Below, one piece after another: positions 9,071 to 17,870 of a stretch of 64,000 nucleotides of DNA (its first letter is position 1; every line of letters begins with the position of its first letter). Made by a program: the position numbers and the translations under genes. This stretch comes from an uncultured bacterium (GTDB lineage Bacteria; Bacillota; Clostridia; Lachnospirales; Lachnospiraceae). The notes beneath the pieces were generated by a model. The model was not told the origin of the DNA. It searched no databases and was given only the letters and a program-made list of their open reading frames with translations. Location: assembly GCA_947175015.1 (NCBI GenBank), contig CAMWLE010000002.1, forward strand, positions 29,129-93,128, read 5' to 3'.

Positions 9071-9781
9071 ATGAGGATAGAACGTGTGGATGACAAGACA
9101 GTGAAGTGTTTTTTGTCCAATGAAGAGTTGGAAGAGTACGATATTGACTATAAGGATTTTATTCTGCGCAGTGATAAGGCAAGAGAGATTGTGCAGGAGA
9201 TTATTGAGCAGGCAGAGGAATTGGTGGGTTATAAGCCGCCGAAATTTGCATTTGATCTTCAGATTATGATGCTGCCTGACCAGGGCTTGATTCTCACCTT
9301 TTCCGAGAGGGACCCGGAGATTAAGGAAGGGGATCAGTTTATTGAATGTTTGAAGGAAATGAAGCGGATACTGCAAAGAACCCGAGAGAAGCTGGGGCAG
9401 GCAGGTAATGCGGAAACATTAGAGGCTCTGCCGGAAGCCGGTGTGGATAGTATGCAGGGCGGGGGCATGGCATCCCGGAATCAGCAGGAAAACCGGCCGG
9501 GTTTTGCGGTGTTTGTCTTCTCCGATATTGGAAAGGTGATGGAATATGCGGCTGCTTTACCGTCTAACTTGCAGGTAGAGTCTGCATTGTATGAGATGAA
9601 CGGGTTGTATTATTTGTATCTTCTGAAAGGGCGTGCCTCCTATGAGCGATACAGCAGGGCTTGTATTCAGGCATTGGAATTTGGTGCCCTTTATGCGGCC
9701 CATGAAGATCAGGCATTGCAGTTAAGAGAGCATGGAGAATGTCTGATTGCGGAAAAGGCAGTGAAAAAGCTGCGGGGATAG
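9071..9781 (+). CDS. mecA: Adaptor protein MecA
   Basis: 236 residues from the ATG at 9071, preceded by GGGAG; upstream GTG (9041) and ATG (9059) codons in frame add a short non-conserved tail. The N-terminal half has the MecA signature 'MRIERVDDKTVKCFLSNEELEEYDIDYKDF', and the C-terminal half has the conserved 'FVFSDIGKVMEYAAAL...LYEMNGLYYLYL' ClpC-binding domain. It delivers proteins to the ClpC ATPase for degradation by ClpP. The middle linker is short and Gln/Gly-rich. No clp gene is in the window. Confidence 0.92.
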   Translation: MRIERVDDKTVKCFLSNEELEEYDIDYKDFILRSDKAREIVQEIIEQAEELVGYKPPKFAFDLQIMMLPDQGLILTFSERDPEIKEGDQFIECLKEMKRILQRTREKLGQAGNAETLEALPEAGVDSMQGGGMASRNQQENRPGFAVFVFSDIGKVMEYAAALPSNLQVESALYEMNGLYYLYLLKGRASYERYSRACIQALEFGALYAAHEDQALQLREHGECLIAEKAVKKLRG

Positions 9782-9868
9782 TAGAGGATGTCATGATTTA
9801 TGATGTGATGGAGCAGGCGGACTTGGCAGGACTGCTGTTACTATAATTAATGTTGTTACAGTGAATTT

Positions 9869-9902
9869 AAGGCTTCCAGGAGGTTTCTTGGGAGCCTTTT
9901 TC
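9869..9902 (+). terminator. mecA terminator
   Basis: Stem AAGGCTTCCA (9869-9878) pairs with TGGGAGCCTT (9889-9898) with one G-U pair and a 10-base loop, followed directly by a T-run (tttttct). This is a classical intrinsic terminator. Confidence 0.8.
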
Positions 9903-9981
9903 TATGAAAAACAACGCTAATATGATATTAAAATTGTGTAGCAAAATTTTGAGATTTAAGGAAAACATATGGGAAAGTAAA

Positions 9982-9998
9982 AGTATATATGGTAGAAT
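9982..9998 (+). promoter_or_regulatory. Extended -10 promoter-like element ahead of the P-loop gene
   Basis: AGTATATATGGTAGAAT contains TGG-TAGAAT, an extended -10 box. The same 17-base string with one change recurs at 11898-11914 ahead of the next gene, which supports a shared promoter type. Confidence 0.4.
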
Positions 9999-10103
9999 AA
10001 TGTCCATATGTGATAGGTATTTCTGGCAGGAAACTTATGATATATGAAATAAAAAACAGAAGAATGTGGAAAACGAAAGAATTGTAAGAAAGGGGAATTA
10101 AAA

Positions 10104-11855
10104 ATGGAGAAGAATTTTTTTGATATTGCAGTTGTAGGAGAGTCTATGTCTGGTAAAAGTACCTGGATAGCAAATTTGTATTCAGAAGAAATAACAGAAA
10201 AATTAACGGCTATTTTTCAACGAAATAATGAAGGACAGACGAAAATTGCAACACACTATATACTTGTTGAAGATGAAACAGCGAAGTTGGTTGTAAGCGA
10301 TATTGGCTGGAATAGGGAGGTGCTGGAAGAAAACAGGCAAAAGCAGCAGAAAGCGGCATTAAAAATATTAAGTGATTTTTTTGAAATTCAGGAATCGGAT
10401 GAAATGACTGAAGTTTTGTGTAGCAATGTATGTAAAGACAAGCTTAAAAATATGGAGCCTGAAAACGTGTTGGAAATTATAATAAACAGTGAAGCGGTGT
10501 CAGAATCAGGTATCATTTCATTTATTGAGTTAACGGGTGGTGCGAGTAAGGAAGCATGCCAAATATTAAGAAGATATAAAACAAATCGTATTTGTATAAG
10601 GGATACAAGAGGATTTTTGGATGAAACAGAAGATAAAATGGTAAGTTTTCTGAAGCACAGCAAGAAAGAGCAAAATGAAAATAAAGAATACGAAAATCCG
10701 GAATTTTCAGTAGAGTGGAAGGAAGAAGATTATATACAAAAATTATTAGATGACAGAGGAATCTGTGGTATTGATGCTTGTGTATTTATGAGTATCGCAA
10801 ATGCGAATGCATTAAATAAAAAGAATGTGAAGGGGATATATGGGCCGCTGATCAGGGAACTGCTCATGAAGTATCCTACATTTCTGGTTCTGCGGGATAC
10901 ATCATTCACAAAGGAAATGGCAAAGGAAGAGAATAAGACTTATACTGAGGTTTGTGACGTAGTATTAAGTGATGAATTTTTTTCCGGCTTTGATAGTATC
11001 AGGGATTTGCTGAATGAGTTTGGATTGAATGAACACTCATCAGATTATAAGGTAGAAATCGCACATAAGCATTATAAGGAATTGTTATTAGCTAATATTG
11101 CACAAAAGAGATTAGATGAGGATGGTTATATTTATCGAAAAAGTGCAGTGGGTGTTTTGGATGAGGCTATTAAGGGTATCGTGAAATATTATGAAGATAT
11201 TGATGAGGCAACAAAATGTATTAATAAAATCATGGGAAATCATTCAGATATTATGAAGGCTATATTTGATGAGTATTTTGACGGTGAGATGAGAGACTTG
11301 CAATGTAGATATTACAATAACCTGTATCGATATTTGCCAAATTATTTGGCAGGTAAAATACAGGGGGTATATTATGGCGGGCTTGTAGGAGCCAGGGGCG
11401 GACTGACGACACCCAAAGTTGGAGGAGGTCATGTTGGAGATGCGGCAATTGATCTGATGGAAACAGCGTACGACATTAAGGAATATATATATGGAAAATT
11501 AGTAGATAGTTTAACAAGTGAAATAGAAGATTATTGCAGAACAGTTTTACCTGAAGATGCTGATATCAATATTGCGGTGTCGGGTATGAAGAAGAAAATT
11601 ATCGAAAAAATGCAGCATGAATTAGATACAAATTTTGAACGGTTAAGTATAACGGGAAGAATGATTCCCAGAAAGTATTTACTTTGCGCATATCAAACAA
11701 CTCGTGAAGATTTGGAGATAGATGAAAAATGTATAGGAAAGTATCTGAAAGAACTTGAAAGCAGATTTCCGGAACAGGAATGGGAAAGAGAAAGATGCAA
11801 TGTATCAGCGCTGAAATATATTACCTGGCAGCTTATAAGAGAATCTTTTTCATAA
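10104..11855 (+). CDS. Orphan P-loop GTPase-like protein of unknown function
   Basis: 583 residues. A Walker A/G1 motif GESMSGKST lies at residues 12-20, and a G3-like DTRG at 167-170 follows a hydrophobic strand (NRICI). A G4 (N/T-K-x-D) motif is not obvious. The C-terminal ~250 residues are alpha-helical with a glycine-rich patch (GGLVGARGGLTTPKVGGGHVGDAA) near residues 424-447. The coding sequence is clearly more AT-rich and lysine/glutamate/asparagine-rich than mecA and the genes after it, which suggests recent acquisition. It has no partner gene: a housekeeping gene lies upstream and a glycosyltransferase downstream. It could be a dynamin-like or defence-type NTPase, but no known family was recognised. 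Confidence 0.65.
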   Translation: MEKNFFDIAVVGESMSGKSTWIANLYSEEITEKLTAIFQRNNEGQTKIATHYILVEDETAKLVVSDIGWNREVLEENRQKQQKAALKILSDFFEIQESDEMTEVLCSNVCKDKLKNMEPENVLEIIINSEAVSESGIISFIELTGGASKEACQILRRYKTNRICIRDTRGFLDETEDKMVSFLKHSKKEQNENKEYENPEFSVEWKEEDYIQKLLDDRGICGIDACVFMSIANANALNKKNVKGIYGPLIRELLMKYPTFLVLRDTSFTKEMAKEENKTYTEVCDVVLSDEFFSGFDSIRDLLNEFGLNEHSSDYKVEIAHKHYKELLLANIAQKRLDEDGYIYRKSAVGVLDEAIKGIVKYYEDIDEATKCINKIMGNHSDIMKAIFDEYFDGEMRDLQCRYYNNLYRYLPNYLAGKIQGVYYGGLVGARGGLTTPKVGGGHVGDAAIDLMETAYDIKEYIYGKLVDSLTSEIEDYCRTVLPEDADINIAVSGMKKKIIEKMQHELDTNFERLSITGRMIPRKYLLCAYQTTREDLEIDEKCIGKYLKELESRFPEQEWERERCNVSALKYITWQLIRESFS

Positions 11856-11897
11856 TACACAGTGGTGTACACCGAAGCATTCCACTTGAAGAAAGAC

Positions 11898-11914
11898 AGT
11901 ATATGTGGTAGAAT
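11898..11914 (+). promoter_or_regulatory. Extended -10 promoter-like element ahead of the GT2-GtrA gene
   Basis: AGTATATGTGGTAGAAT, containing TGG-TAGAAT, about 65 bases before the chosen start at 11980. It matches the element at 9982-9998 in 16 of 17 positions. Confidence 0.4.
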
Positions 11915-11979
11915 GGCTGACGGGTGGTATAAGACAACATCTCATGCCGCTGATTTCAGAAAAGAGAGAGGTAATGGGA

Positions 11980-13023
11980 ATGAATGCCTTGGAAACGGTT
12001 ATTATTATCCCAGCATATCAGCCGGAAAATAAGATGATTCGTTTGATACAGGAGCTGCAGAAGACGGGATTTGAACGGATTTTGGTGGTGGATGATGGCA
12101 GCGGGCCGGAATATGCTGAGATTTTCCATGAGGCGGAAGCACTTGGATGTATGGTGGTACAGTATGAGATAAATCAGGGAAAGGGTGCGGCAATTAAGAC
12201 GGCGTTAGGTGAGGCCGCTGCAAAGTGGGGGAAGGAGCAGGGGTATATTACGGCGGATGCCGATGGACAGCATTTGCCGAAAGATATTTTGAAAGTGGCT
12301 CAGGCACTTGTGCAGAAGCCGGATACTTTGATTATGGGAGTGAGGGATTTTGGCGGTGAGGATGTGCCGACCCGCAGCAGATTTGGAAACCGAATCACCA
12401 GTGTATTCTTCCGCCTGATCAGTGGGGTTGCCTGTCCGGATACACAGACCGGACTTCGAGGAATTCCCGCACCGCTTTTGGAGCTGGCGCTTTCAGAAGA
12501 GGGGGAGCGGTATGAATATGAGATGAACTTCCTGATGGATGCAGTACGCAAGGCACCAATGGATATGGTGCCCATTGAGACAGTGTATGAAGAGAAGAAC
12601 CGGACATCTCATTTTCGGCCTGTGGCGGATTCTATCCGGGTCTATGGAAGATTTGTACGGTTTTTGCTGGCATCTCTGGCGGGGGCAGTGGTGGATTGTC
12701 TGCTGTTTGCACTGTTTACTTTGTTTTTGATGTTTGCGCAGACAGAGAAAATTTTCCTTGCCACAGCCATGGCCAGGGTGGGGTCAGGTATCGTTAATTT
12801 TCTGCTGAATCGACGTTTTAGTTTCCGAAGTCGTATGCCGGTGGGAGGGGAGATATTCCGGTATATGATACTGTTTCTGGGACAGATGTTGGTCAGTGCG
12901 GGACTGGTTTCGCTGTTGGCATACCTGCTGCCCATGCTTTTGGCGAAAGTGATTGTGGATACGATACTGTTTTTTCTTAGTTTCAGGATACAGAAAAACT
13001 GGGTTTTTGCGGCGGACAAATGA
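11980..13023 (+). CDS. Family 2 glycosyltransferase fused to a GtrA-type membrane domain
   Basis: 347 residues from the ATG at 11980, chosen because GAGAGAGG lies 8 bases upstream and the next residues are the first GT2 strand (TVIIIPAYQPENKM). The GT-A domain (1-230) shows 'LVVDDGSG', 'NQGKGAAIKTAL' and the metal-binding 'DADGQH'. The C-terminal ~120 residues form four membrane helices of the GtrA type ('RFLLASLAGAVVDCLLFALFTLF', 'ARVGSGIVNFLLNRRFSF'). Such fusions transfer sugars to undecaprenyl phosphate or flip the product for envelope glycans. Neighbours are two further envelope-lipid genes, which fits. Confidence 0.85.
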   Translation: MNALETVIIIPAYQPENKMIRLIQELQKTGFERILVVDDGSGPEYAEIFHEAEALGCMVVQYEINQGKGAAIKTALGEAAAKWGKEQGYITADADGQHLPKDILKVAQALVQKPDTLIMGVRDFGGEDVPTRSRFGNRITSVFFRLISGVACPDTQTGLRGIPAPLLELALSEEGERYEYEMNFLMDAVRKAPMDMVPIETVYEEKNRTSHFRPVADSIRVYGRFVRFLLASLAGAVVDCLLFALFTLFLMFAQTEKIFLATAMARVGSGIVNFLLNRRFSFRSRMPVGGEIFRYMILFLGQMLVSAGLVSLLAYLLPMLLAKVIVDTILFFLSFRIQKNWVFAADK

Positions 13024-13114
13024 AGAAAAGCTAATATTTCTTATGACATGTCTGTGGATTTCTTTCGGAATTTTTTAGATTTTTCTGGGGGCATATTAAG
13101 AAAGGGATGCTATA

Positions 13115-13148
13115 CTAAAGCGTGTTTGAGAGGTCAAACACGCTTTAG
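13115..13148. terminator. 15-bp perfect hairpin between the GT2-GtrA gene and the GT28 gene
   Basis: CTAAAGCGTGTTTGA (13115-13129), loop gagg, then the exact complement (13134-13148). It could end the upstream transcript. However it overlaps a TGCTATACT extended -10-like box at 13108-13116, so an operator or 5' hairpin role for the next gene is an alternative. Confidence 0.55.
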
Positions 13149-13186
13149 ATTTATAGTTATAACATGTATGGGAAGGTGAATGTGCA

Positions 13187-14926
13187 ATGAATATCTTGAT
13201 ATTGACTGGAAAATTTGGTATGGGTCATTGGAGTGCCTCTCAGTCACTTCGGCAACAACTGCTGCACAGTTTCCCTGATGCAAGGGTGGAGGTGGAGGAT
13301 TTTCTTACTTATGCAATGCCAAATCTCGCCGAAACTATGTATAAAGGATTCAATATGGTGGTGACTTATGGAAGCCATCTGTTTAATGCATATTATAAAA
13401 TGACTGCTATGGGGCATCCTGATGCCAGGCCGCCCTTTGAAGGGTTACTTTTGGATAAGTTGGCGGAGTTGCTGCATCAATATCAACCGGATGCGGTAAT
13501 CGCAACGCATCCTTTGTGTGCCCAGTTGGTGTCGCGATTGAAGGAACAAGCGCGGGGGAAGGGAGCGTATGGTCTGGATCTGCCTTTGATTACTTGTGTT
13601 ACGGATGTGAGTTCGCATCCGGAATGGATCAATCAGAACACGGATTGCTATTTGGTTGCCAGCAGAGAAGTTCGTCAGGAATTGGTGAAGAAGGGAGTGG
13701 AACCTTCGCTGATATGTGTCACCGGGATTCCGGTAAGGGAAGAGTTTCGTCATTTAGAACGCTGTGGAATGCAGGATGAAGAAGCAGAAGAAAATGGGGG
13801 TTCTGCCGCGAACAATGCAGAACCGGAGAGCATAAAGCAGAGAATGGCTTCTGCCGTGAATCCTGTCAGCTCGGAAAGTGCAAAGTCAGGGGAGGATTTT
13901 GTAAAGTGTAATGTCGGAACGGAAAATACAAAGGTAAAAGAACCTTCTATCCATGATTGTTATAGAATGGATAGTATAAAAACAAAGGAAGAAAAAAGTG
14001 ATGCTTCCTTGAGCCGTCATGGAGTAGAAAATGGAAAGGCAGCCAGGAATGTTTCTTCAGCTCATTATGGAATGAAGAGTGAGGGGGCAAGTGAAAGTCT
14101 CTCCTGGGCGTCTTGTGACAGGAAAGGCGCAGTGGCAAATAAATATGTGCTTTCGGACAGTTGTGGAAAAATCAGTACACAAGTGAAGTGCCTGTCTCTA
14201 TTTCCAACCATAGCGGCAGCGGTACAAGGACAGAACACAATCGTTCCCAAAGATAATAGAAGAGGGAAAAAGCGGGAAGTACTGATTATGGGAGGCGGCT
14301 TGGGGCTTTTGCCTAAGTCGGACGATTTCTATGATTCTCTTAACAGTTTGCCTGATACCCACATTACGATCATTACGGGACATAACATGAAATTGCGCAG
14401 ACGTCTTGAGGGACGGAAGTGCCTTGAGGGGGACATAGACCAAGATAGGCACAAAGACCAGGAAGAAGACACAGACCAAGGTAGATGCAAAGACCAAGAT
14501 AGGCGCAAACGCCAAGATAGGCGTAAACGCCAAAGTAGGCGCAAACGCCAAAATAGGCGTTGGGAAAATATTGAGGTGGTGGGTTATACCAACAAAGTGT
14601 GGGAATATATGTCACGAGCAGATTTGATTGTGACAAAGCCAGGGGGAATTACATTGTTTGAAACTATTTTTGCACAGGTTCCCATCTTGACATGGCCGCC
14701 TACATTACAGCAGGAAAAGGGCAATGCTTGTTGGCTTATGGAGGAAGGCATTGGCTGGGTAGCGGAAAATAAGAATTGTGTGGAAGAGATTCGGGAGATT
14801 CTCATGGATGATGAGCGGTTGTCCAGGGCACGATATCGGATGGGACAGTTGAAGGAGCAAATGAAGGCGGAGAGCTTAAACGGATTGATGGAAGTCATTG
14901 CTAAGAGTCAGGGGGCAGCCGTTTGA
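13187..14926 (+). CDS. MGDG synthase/UgtP-like (GT28) diacylglycerol glycosyltransferase with large insertions
   Basis: 579 residues, well above the ~370-400 usual for the family. The N-terminal domain has 'LTGKFGMGHWSASQSL' (the GxGH acceptor loop) and ends in 'TGIPVREEF'; the C-terminal domain starts 'REVLIMGGGLGLLP' and has the donor-binding 'ADLIVTKPGGITLFE'. Between them lies a low-complexity insert of about 165 residues (about 195-360). A second insert inside the C-terminal domain is an 18-bp tandem repeat encoding seven hexapeptides of the D/R-Q-x-R-R-K type (14438-14563). The enzyme probably adds glucose or galactose to diacylglycerol at the membrane. The inserts may be disordered loops or signs of decay, but the frame is intact and key motifs are present. 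Confidence 0.8.
   Translation: MNILILTGKFGMGHWSASQSLRQQLLHSFPDARVEVEDFLTYAMPNLAETMYKGFNMVVTYGSHLFNAYYKMTAMGHPDARPPFEGLLLDKLAELLHQYQPDAVIATHPLCAQLVSRLKEQARGKGAYGLDLPLITCVTDVSSHPEWINQNTDCYLVASREVRQELVKKGVEPSLICVTGIPVREEFRHLERCGMQDEEAEENGGSAANNAEPESIKQRMASAVNPVSSESAKSGEDFVKCNVGTENTKVKEPSIHDCYRMDSIKTKEEKSDASLSRHGVENGKAARNVSSAHYGMKSEGASESLSWASCDRKGAVANKYVLSDSCGKISTQVKCLSLFPTIAAAVQGQNTIVPKDNRRGKKREVLIMGGGLGLLPKSDDFYDSLNSLPDTHITIITGHNMKLRRRLEGRKCLEGDIDQDRHKDQEEDTDQGRCKDQDRRKRQDRRKRQSRRKRQNRRWENIEVVGYTNKVWEYMSRADLIVTKPGGITLFETIFAQVPILTWPPTLQQEKGNACWLMEEGIGWVAENKNCVEEIREILMDDERLSRARYRMGQLKEQMKAESLNGLMEVIAKSQGAAV
14438..14563 (+). repeat. 18-bp tandem repeat array inside the GT28 gene
   Basis: Seven consecutive 18-base units in frame, each encoding a hexapeptide (DQDRHK, DQEEDT, DQGRCK, DQDRRK, RQDRRK, RQSRRK, RQNRRW). 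The last four units are nearly identical at DNA level (cgccaaRataggcgYaaa type), so they arose by recent slippage or unequal exchange. Confidence 0.9.
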
Positions 14927-15101
14927 AAGAGATCATTTTGGAATTCGGAACGAGTGTCTGCCATGGTGACAAGGAAGCAACAGTGAGAGGTTATTTTTAG
15001 ATTTGGAATGAGTGCCCGCAAGAGTGGACAGAGCAGCAGTTGAAAAGAGATCGTTTTGAATTTGAAATGGAAATCCGCCGGCGGCGGGGGGAGGTAGCAG
15101 T

Positions 15102-16220
15102 ATGATGCAGGGAAAGAAAAACTGGTTGGGATTGTTGTTGATGGCGGTGCTTATGGGGGTGACGGGCACAGTATTGCTCAAGGGTCAGCCAGTCAGCCTG
15201 TTGGTGGCCAGTATGAAACATCTGAAGCCGCAGTTTCTATTGTTGGGACTTTTGATGATGTTGGGATTTGTGGGGTGTGAGGCATTGTGCAGTTATCAAA
15301 TCCTGGGCAGATTAGGACATAAGGTTCCCTATCGTCATTGTCTGGGATATTCCTTTGTGGGATTCTATGTGAGTTCTATTACACCTTCTGCTACGGGAGG
15401 GCAGCCGGCACAGATATACTATATGAGTAAAGATCAGATTCCGGCAGCCCACGGAGCGTTGAACATGATGCTGATTGCCTCTTGTTATCAGGTTGCTACC
15501 TTGCTGTGGGGAGGGGGAATCTGGTTTGGTGTTCCGGCTGTCCGTGACCGGATGGACGGCGGACTGGGACTTTTACTGCTCTACGGAGCCGGTATGATGG
15601 TTCTGCTCACGGTGGGCATGGTGATGGTAATGTTTTTGCCGGGCCCCACACGGCGTATTTGCGAAGGCGTGTTGTCCGTGCTTACCAGAACTCGCATTCT
15701 TCGCAATCCGGAATCTGCTCATGAGAAGCTGGAGCATCAGTTGTCCGAGTATGCCAGGGGCGCAGACTGTGTGAAACATAATCCCGGCCTGGTGCTGCGT
15801 GTGCTGGTGCTGTGTCTGATTCAGCTTGGGCTGGCTTTTTCCGTACCCTGGGCGGTGTATCTTGCATTCGGGTTAAATGGGAGTAGTTGGCTTCAGGTTG
15901 CGGGTGTGCAGGCACTGTTGACATTGGCAGTGTGCAATCTGCCTCTGCCGGGTGCGGTGGGCGCTGCTGAGGGAGGCTTTGTGTCCGCATTTGTATCTAT
16001 ATTCGGTGAAAGTATGGTAACACCGGCAATGCTGATTTCCAGAGGAATCAGTTTCTATATGTTTCTGCTGGTGAGCTTTGTGGTGGCGATAGCTGTGCAT
16101 CTGCGTACCAGCCGTGAGGCCAGGGAACGTGCGCTGGAGGAAATGATGGCAAACCAGACAGGCACGAGAGTGAAGGCAGTGCGTAAATACTTAAGTGCCA
16201 GAGCAGAAGGGGAAATATAG
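15102..16220 (+). CDS. Lysylphosphatidylglycerol-synthase-type membrane protein (UPF0104/flippase-like)
   Basis: 372 residues with about eight membrane segments and GGGGAGG ahead of the start. Family features are 'YSFVGFYVSSITPSATGGQPAQIYYM' and 'LPLPGAVGAAEGGFVSAF', typical of the LPG_synthase_TM domain. There is no soluble aminoacyl-transferase domain, so it is the membrane-only form, thought to flip or help make a lipid. Following a diacylglycerol glycosyltransferase it may handle the glycolipid product. The tail (about 335-372) is basic and cytoplasmic-looking. Confidence 0.8.
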   Translation: MMQGKKNWLGLLLMAVLMGVTGTVLLKGQPVSLLVASMKHLKPQFLLLGLLMMLGFVGCEALCSYQILGRLGHKVPYRHCLGYSFVGFYVSSITPSATGGQPAQIYYMSKDQIPAAHGALNMMLIASCYQVATLLWGGGIWFGVPAVRDRMDGGLGLLLLYGAGMMVLLTVGMVMVMFLPGPTRRICEGVLSVLTRTRILRNPESAHEKLEHQLSEYARGADCVKHNPGLVLRVLVLCLIQLGLAFSVPWAVYLAFGLNGSSWLQVAGVQALLTLAVCNLPLPGAVGAAEGGFVSAFVSIFGESMVTPAMLISRGISFYMFLLVSFVVAIAVHLRTSREARERALEEMMANQTGTRVKAVRKYLSARAEGEI

Positions 16221-16228
16221 TCTGGTGT

Positions 16229-17059
16229 CTAGGTTCTTGCATTCATGAGATTACTGGAGGAATATCTTCTCAGGCCCCGGTAGAAGGTAAATATCGCCGC
16301 TGTCAGAAGTAAGAACATAAAGCCTAGTACAATAAACAGTTGACCCACATCAAAATTTACCATAAGATGTACCGGCAGGTAAATGGACATGCCTGTGGGA
16401 ATAATCAGGTAGAGGAGAAATTTTACCGCGCCTTTAAAGATACCATCCGGATAGGTGGAAAAGTTTACCATGCTGCTCACCAGGTTGTTCCCAACCATGT
16501 CTGCCCGCACGAACCAGAAGGAAAAACTTCCCATAAGCAGGGCATAGGCTGTCAAAATAGTTGCTCCGGTTACTGTAAATAGCAGGAATAATAGAAGGTT
16601 CCGGAAGCTGAAGCAGAAAATACACAGGATGCACAGCCCATATAAAAGGTCTCCAATGGAGGAAGTGCTGGTGGCCGAAGTCATGACACCCAACAGAACA
16701 TTTTTCGGCTGCACCAGATAAGAATCCAGTTTGCCGTTTATAATCAGTTCGGAGAGGGAAAATACCCGGGCGAACAGAAGATGGGCCAGACCATAGCTGC
16801 TGGCAGACAGGGCCCACTGCAGCATAACCTCGCGCAAGGTATAACCGCCGATGTCTTCTTTCAGACGAAATAAAATAATCCATTGTATCAGGAAAGCGGC
16901 ATTGTTGAGCATCATAAAGATGATATTGGTAAGGAATGTGACTCTGTTGAGCATCCCACGCATAATATTGTATTTGACGGAGAGCATACATACCTGTAGT
17001 TGGTTTTTAACCGTTGTTATCGTATTAATTCTTTTTGACATATTAATTTTCGTTATCAT
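16229..17059 (-). CDS. ABC-2 type exporter permease (DUF990-like), second subunit
   Basis: 276 residues with six membrane segments. The stretch 'VFSLSELIINGKLDSYLVQPKNVLLGVM' matches the cytoplasmic loop typical of the ABC-2 DUF990 family. It starts 1 base before the stop of the preceding permease gene, so the two are translationally linked. With the upstream permease and ATPase (18112-19092) it forms an export or efflux system. The first ~15 residues before 'TTVKNQLQVCML' may not be translated, as several methionines are possible (MITKINMSKR). It converges with the LPG-type gene 8 bases away. Confidence 0.8.
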   Translation of the reverse strand: MITKINMSKRINTITTVKNQLQVCMLSVKYNIMRGMLNRVTFLTNIIFMMLNNAAFLIQWIILFRLKEDIGGYTLREVMLQWALSASSYGLAHLLFARVFSLSELIINGKLDSYLVQPKNVLLGVMTSATSTSSIGDLLYGLCILCIFCFSFRNLLLFLLFTVTGATILTAYALLMGSFSFWFVRADMVGNNLVSSMVNFSTYPDGIFKGAVKFLLYLIIPTGMSIYLPVHLMVNFDVGQLFIVLGFMFLLLTAAIFTFYRGLRRYSSSNLMNART

Positions 17060-17060
17060 G

Positions 17061-17852
17061 TTAACCTCCGTTGACGTATAATTTTTTTACTCCCTTTCCA
17101 TAGAGAAAGAACATGAGGAGGATACCTAATCCCAAATATAGAACTTGTGCCAGAAGAATTTCCAGATATTTATCCATCTGAAAATCTACCAGCAGTTTTG
17201 CCGGACCATAGCAAACTGTGTAGATAGGTGTCAGCTTTAGAAGCGGTTGTAATGTTTCGGGAAATATTTCCACAGGGAATATGGTTCCAATCACCAGTAT
17301 CAGTTTGTCATAGATCCATTGGAAGGGATTGGAGTCTTCAATCCAGAAGGAAATCAGGCTGATGCACAGTTTGAAGACTCCCTGGATGGTGATGCCAAGG
17401 ATGACACTGGGAATTGCCGCAAGCAATGTGATGATATGAAAATCCGGCAGACGGCCAACCATGATTACACCAACCGCTGCGGCGAATACGGCATAAATGG
17501 GCAGCCGTATACTCCATTCACCAGTATATTTTGTCAGTATATACAGGGTATAGTGATAAGGTTTATTCATCAGATAGGCGATATTACCGCCTTTGATATC
17601 CGCGGTAACCTGATTGGTTACGGTGGCTGTCCTGGTGCCGAACCAGATGGTTTCGGTTATCATCACATACCATATCATCTGCTGTCTGGAATATCCGGCG
17701 ATCAGATCGGCGGGATTGCTGTACATATAATTCCAAAGCTGCATTAAAATAAATACAATCATAAAATAAGTGATAAATCCCATGATGACGTTCATGGCAT
17801 ATTGTAGATTTTCCATAAGTATGGAGCGGTAAATAACCGCATATTTTCTCAT
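17061..17852 (-). CDS. ABC-2 type exporter permease (DUF990-like), first subunit
   Basis: 263 residues with six membrane segments and GGAGG before the start. 'TVTNQVTADIKGGNIAYLMNKPYHYTLYILTKYTGEW' is the family's cytoplasmic loop. It pairs with the second permease directly downstream. The gap to the ATPase gene is filled by a 105-bp repeat array, which separates genes expected to be contiguous. Confidence 0.8.
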   Translation of the reverse strand: MRKYAVIYRSILMENLQYAMNVIMGFITYFMIVFILMQLWNYMYSNPADLIAGYSRQQMIWYVMITETIWFGTRTATVTNQVTADIKGGNIAYLMNKPYHYTLYILTKYTGEWSIRLPIYAVFAAAVGVIMVGRLPDFHIITLLAAIPSVILGITIQGVFKLCISLISFWIEDSNPFQWIYDKLILVIGTIFPVEIFPETLQPLLKLTPIYTVCYGPAKLLVDFQMDKYLEILLAQVLYLGLGILLMFFLYGKGVKKLYVNGG

Positions 17853-17870
17853 TTATTTTTCCTCCTATTC

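Larger units (their letters stand above)
9782..10103. other. Intergenic region after mecA
   Basis: Holds the mecA terminator (9869-9902) and, after a further AT-rich stretch, an extended -10 promoter-like element (9982-9998) for the orphan P-loop gene. No coding sequence seen. Confidence 0.5.

Noticed and set aside
10104..11855. Assignment of the P-loop protein as a named antiphage system
   Set aside because: Only G1 and DxxG motifs are visible, there is no partner gene, and no known defence family was recognised.
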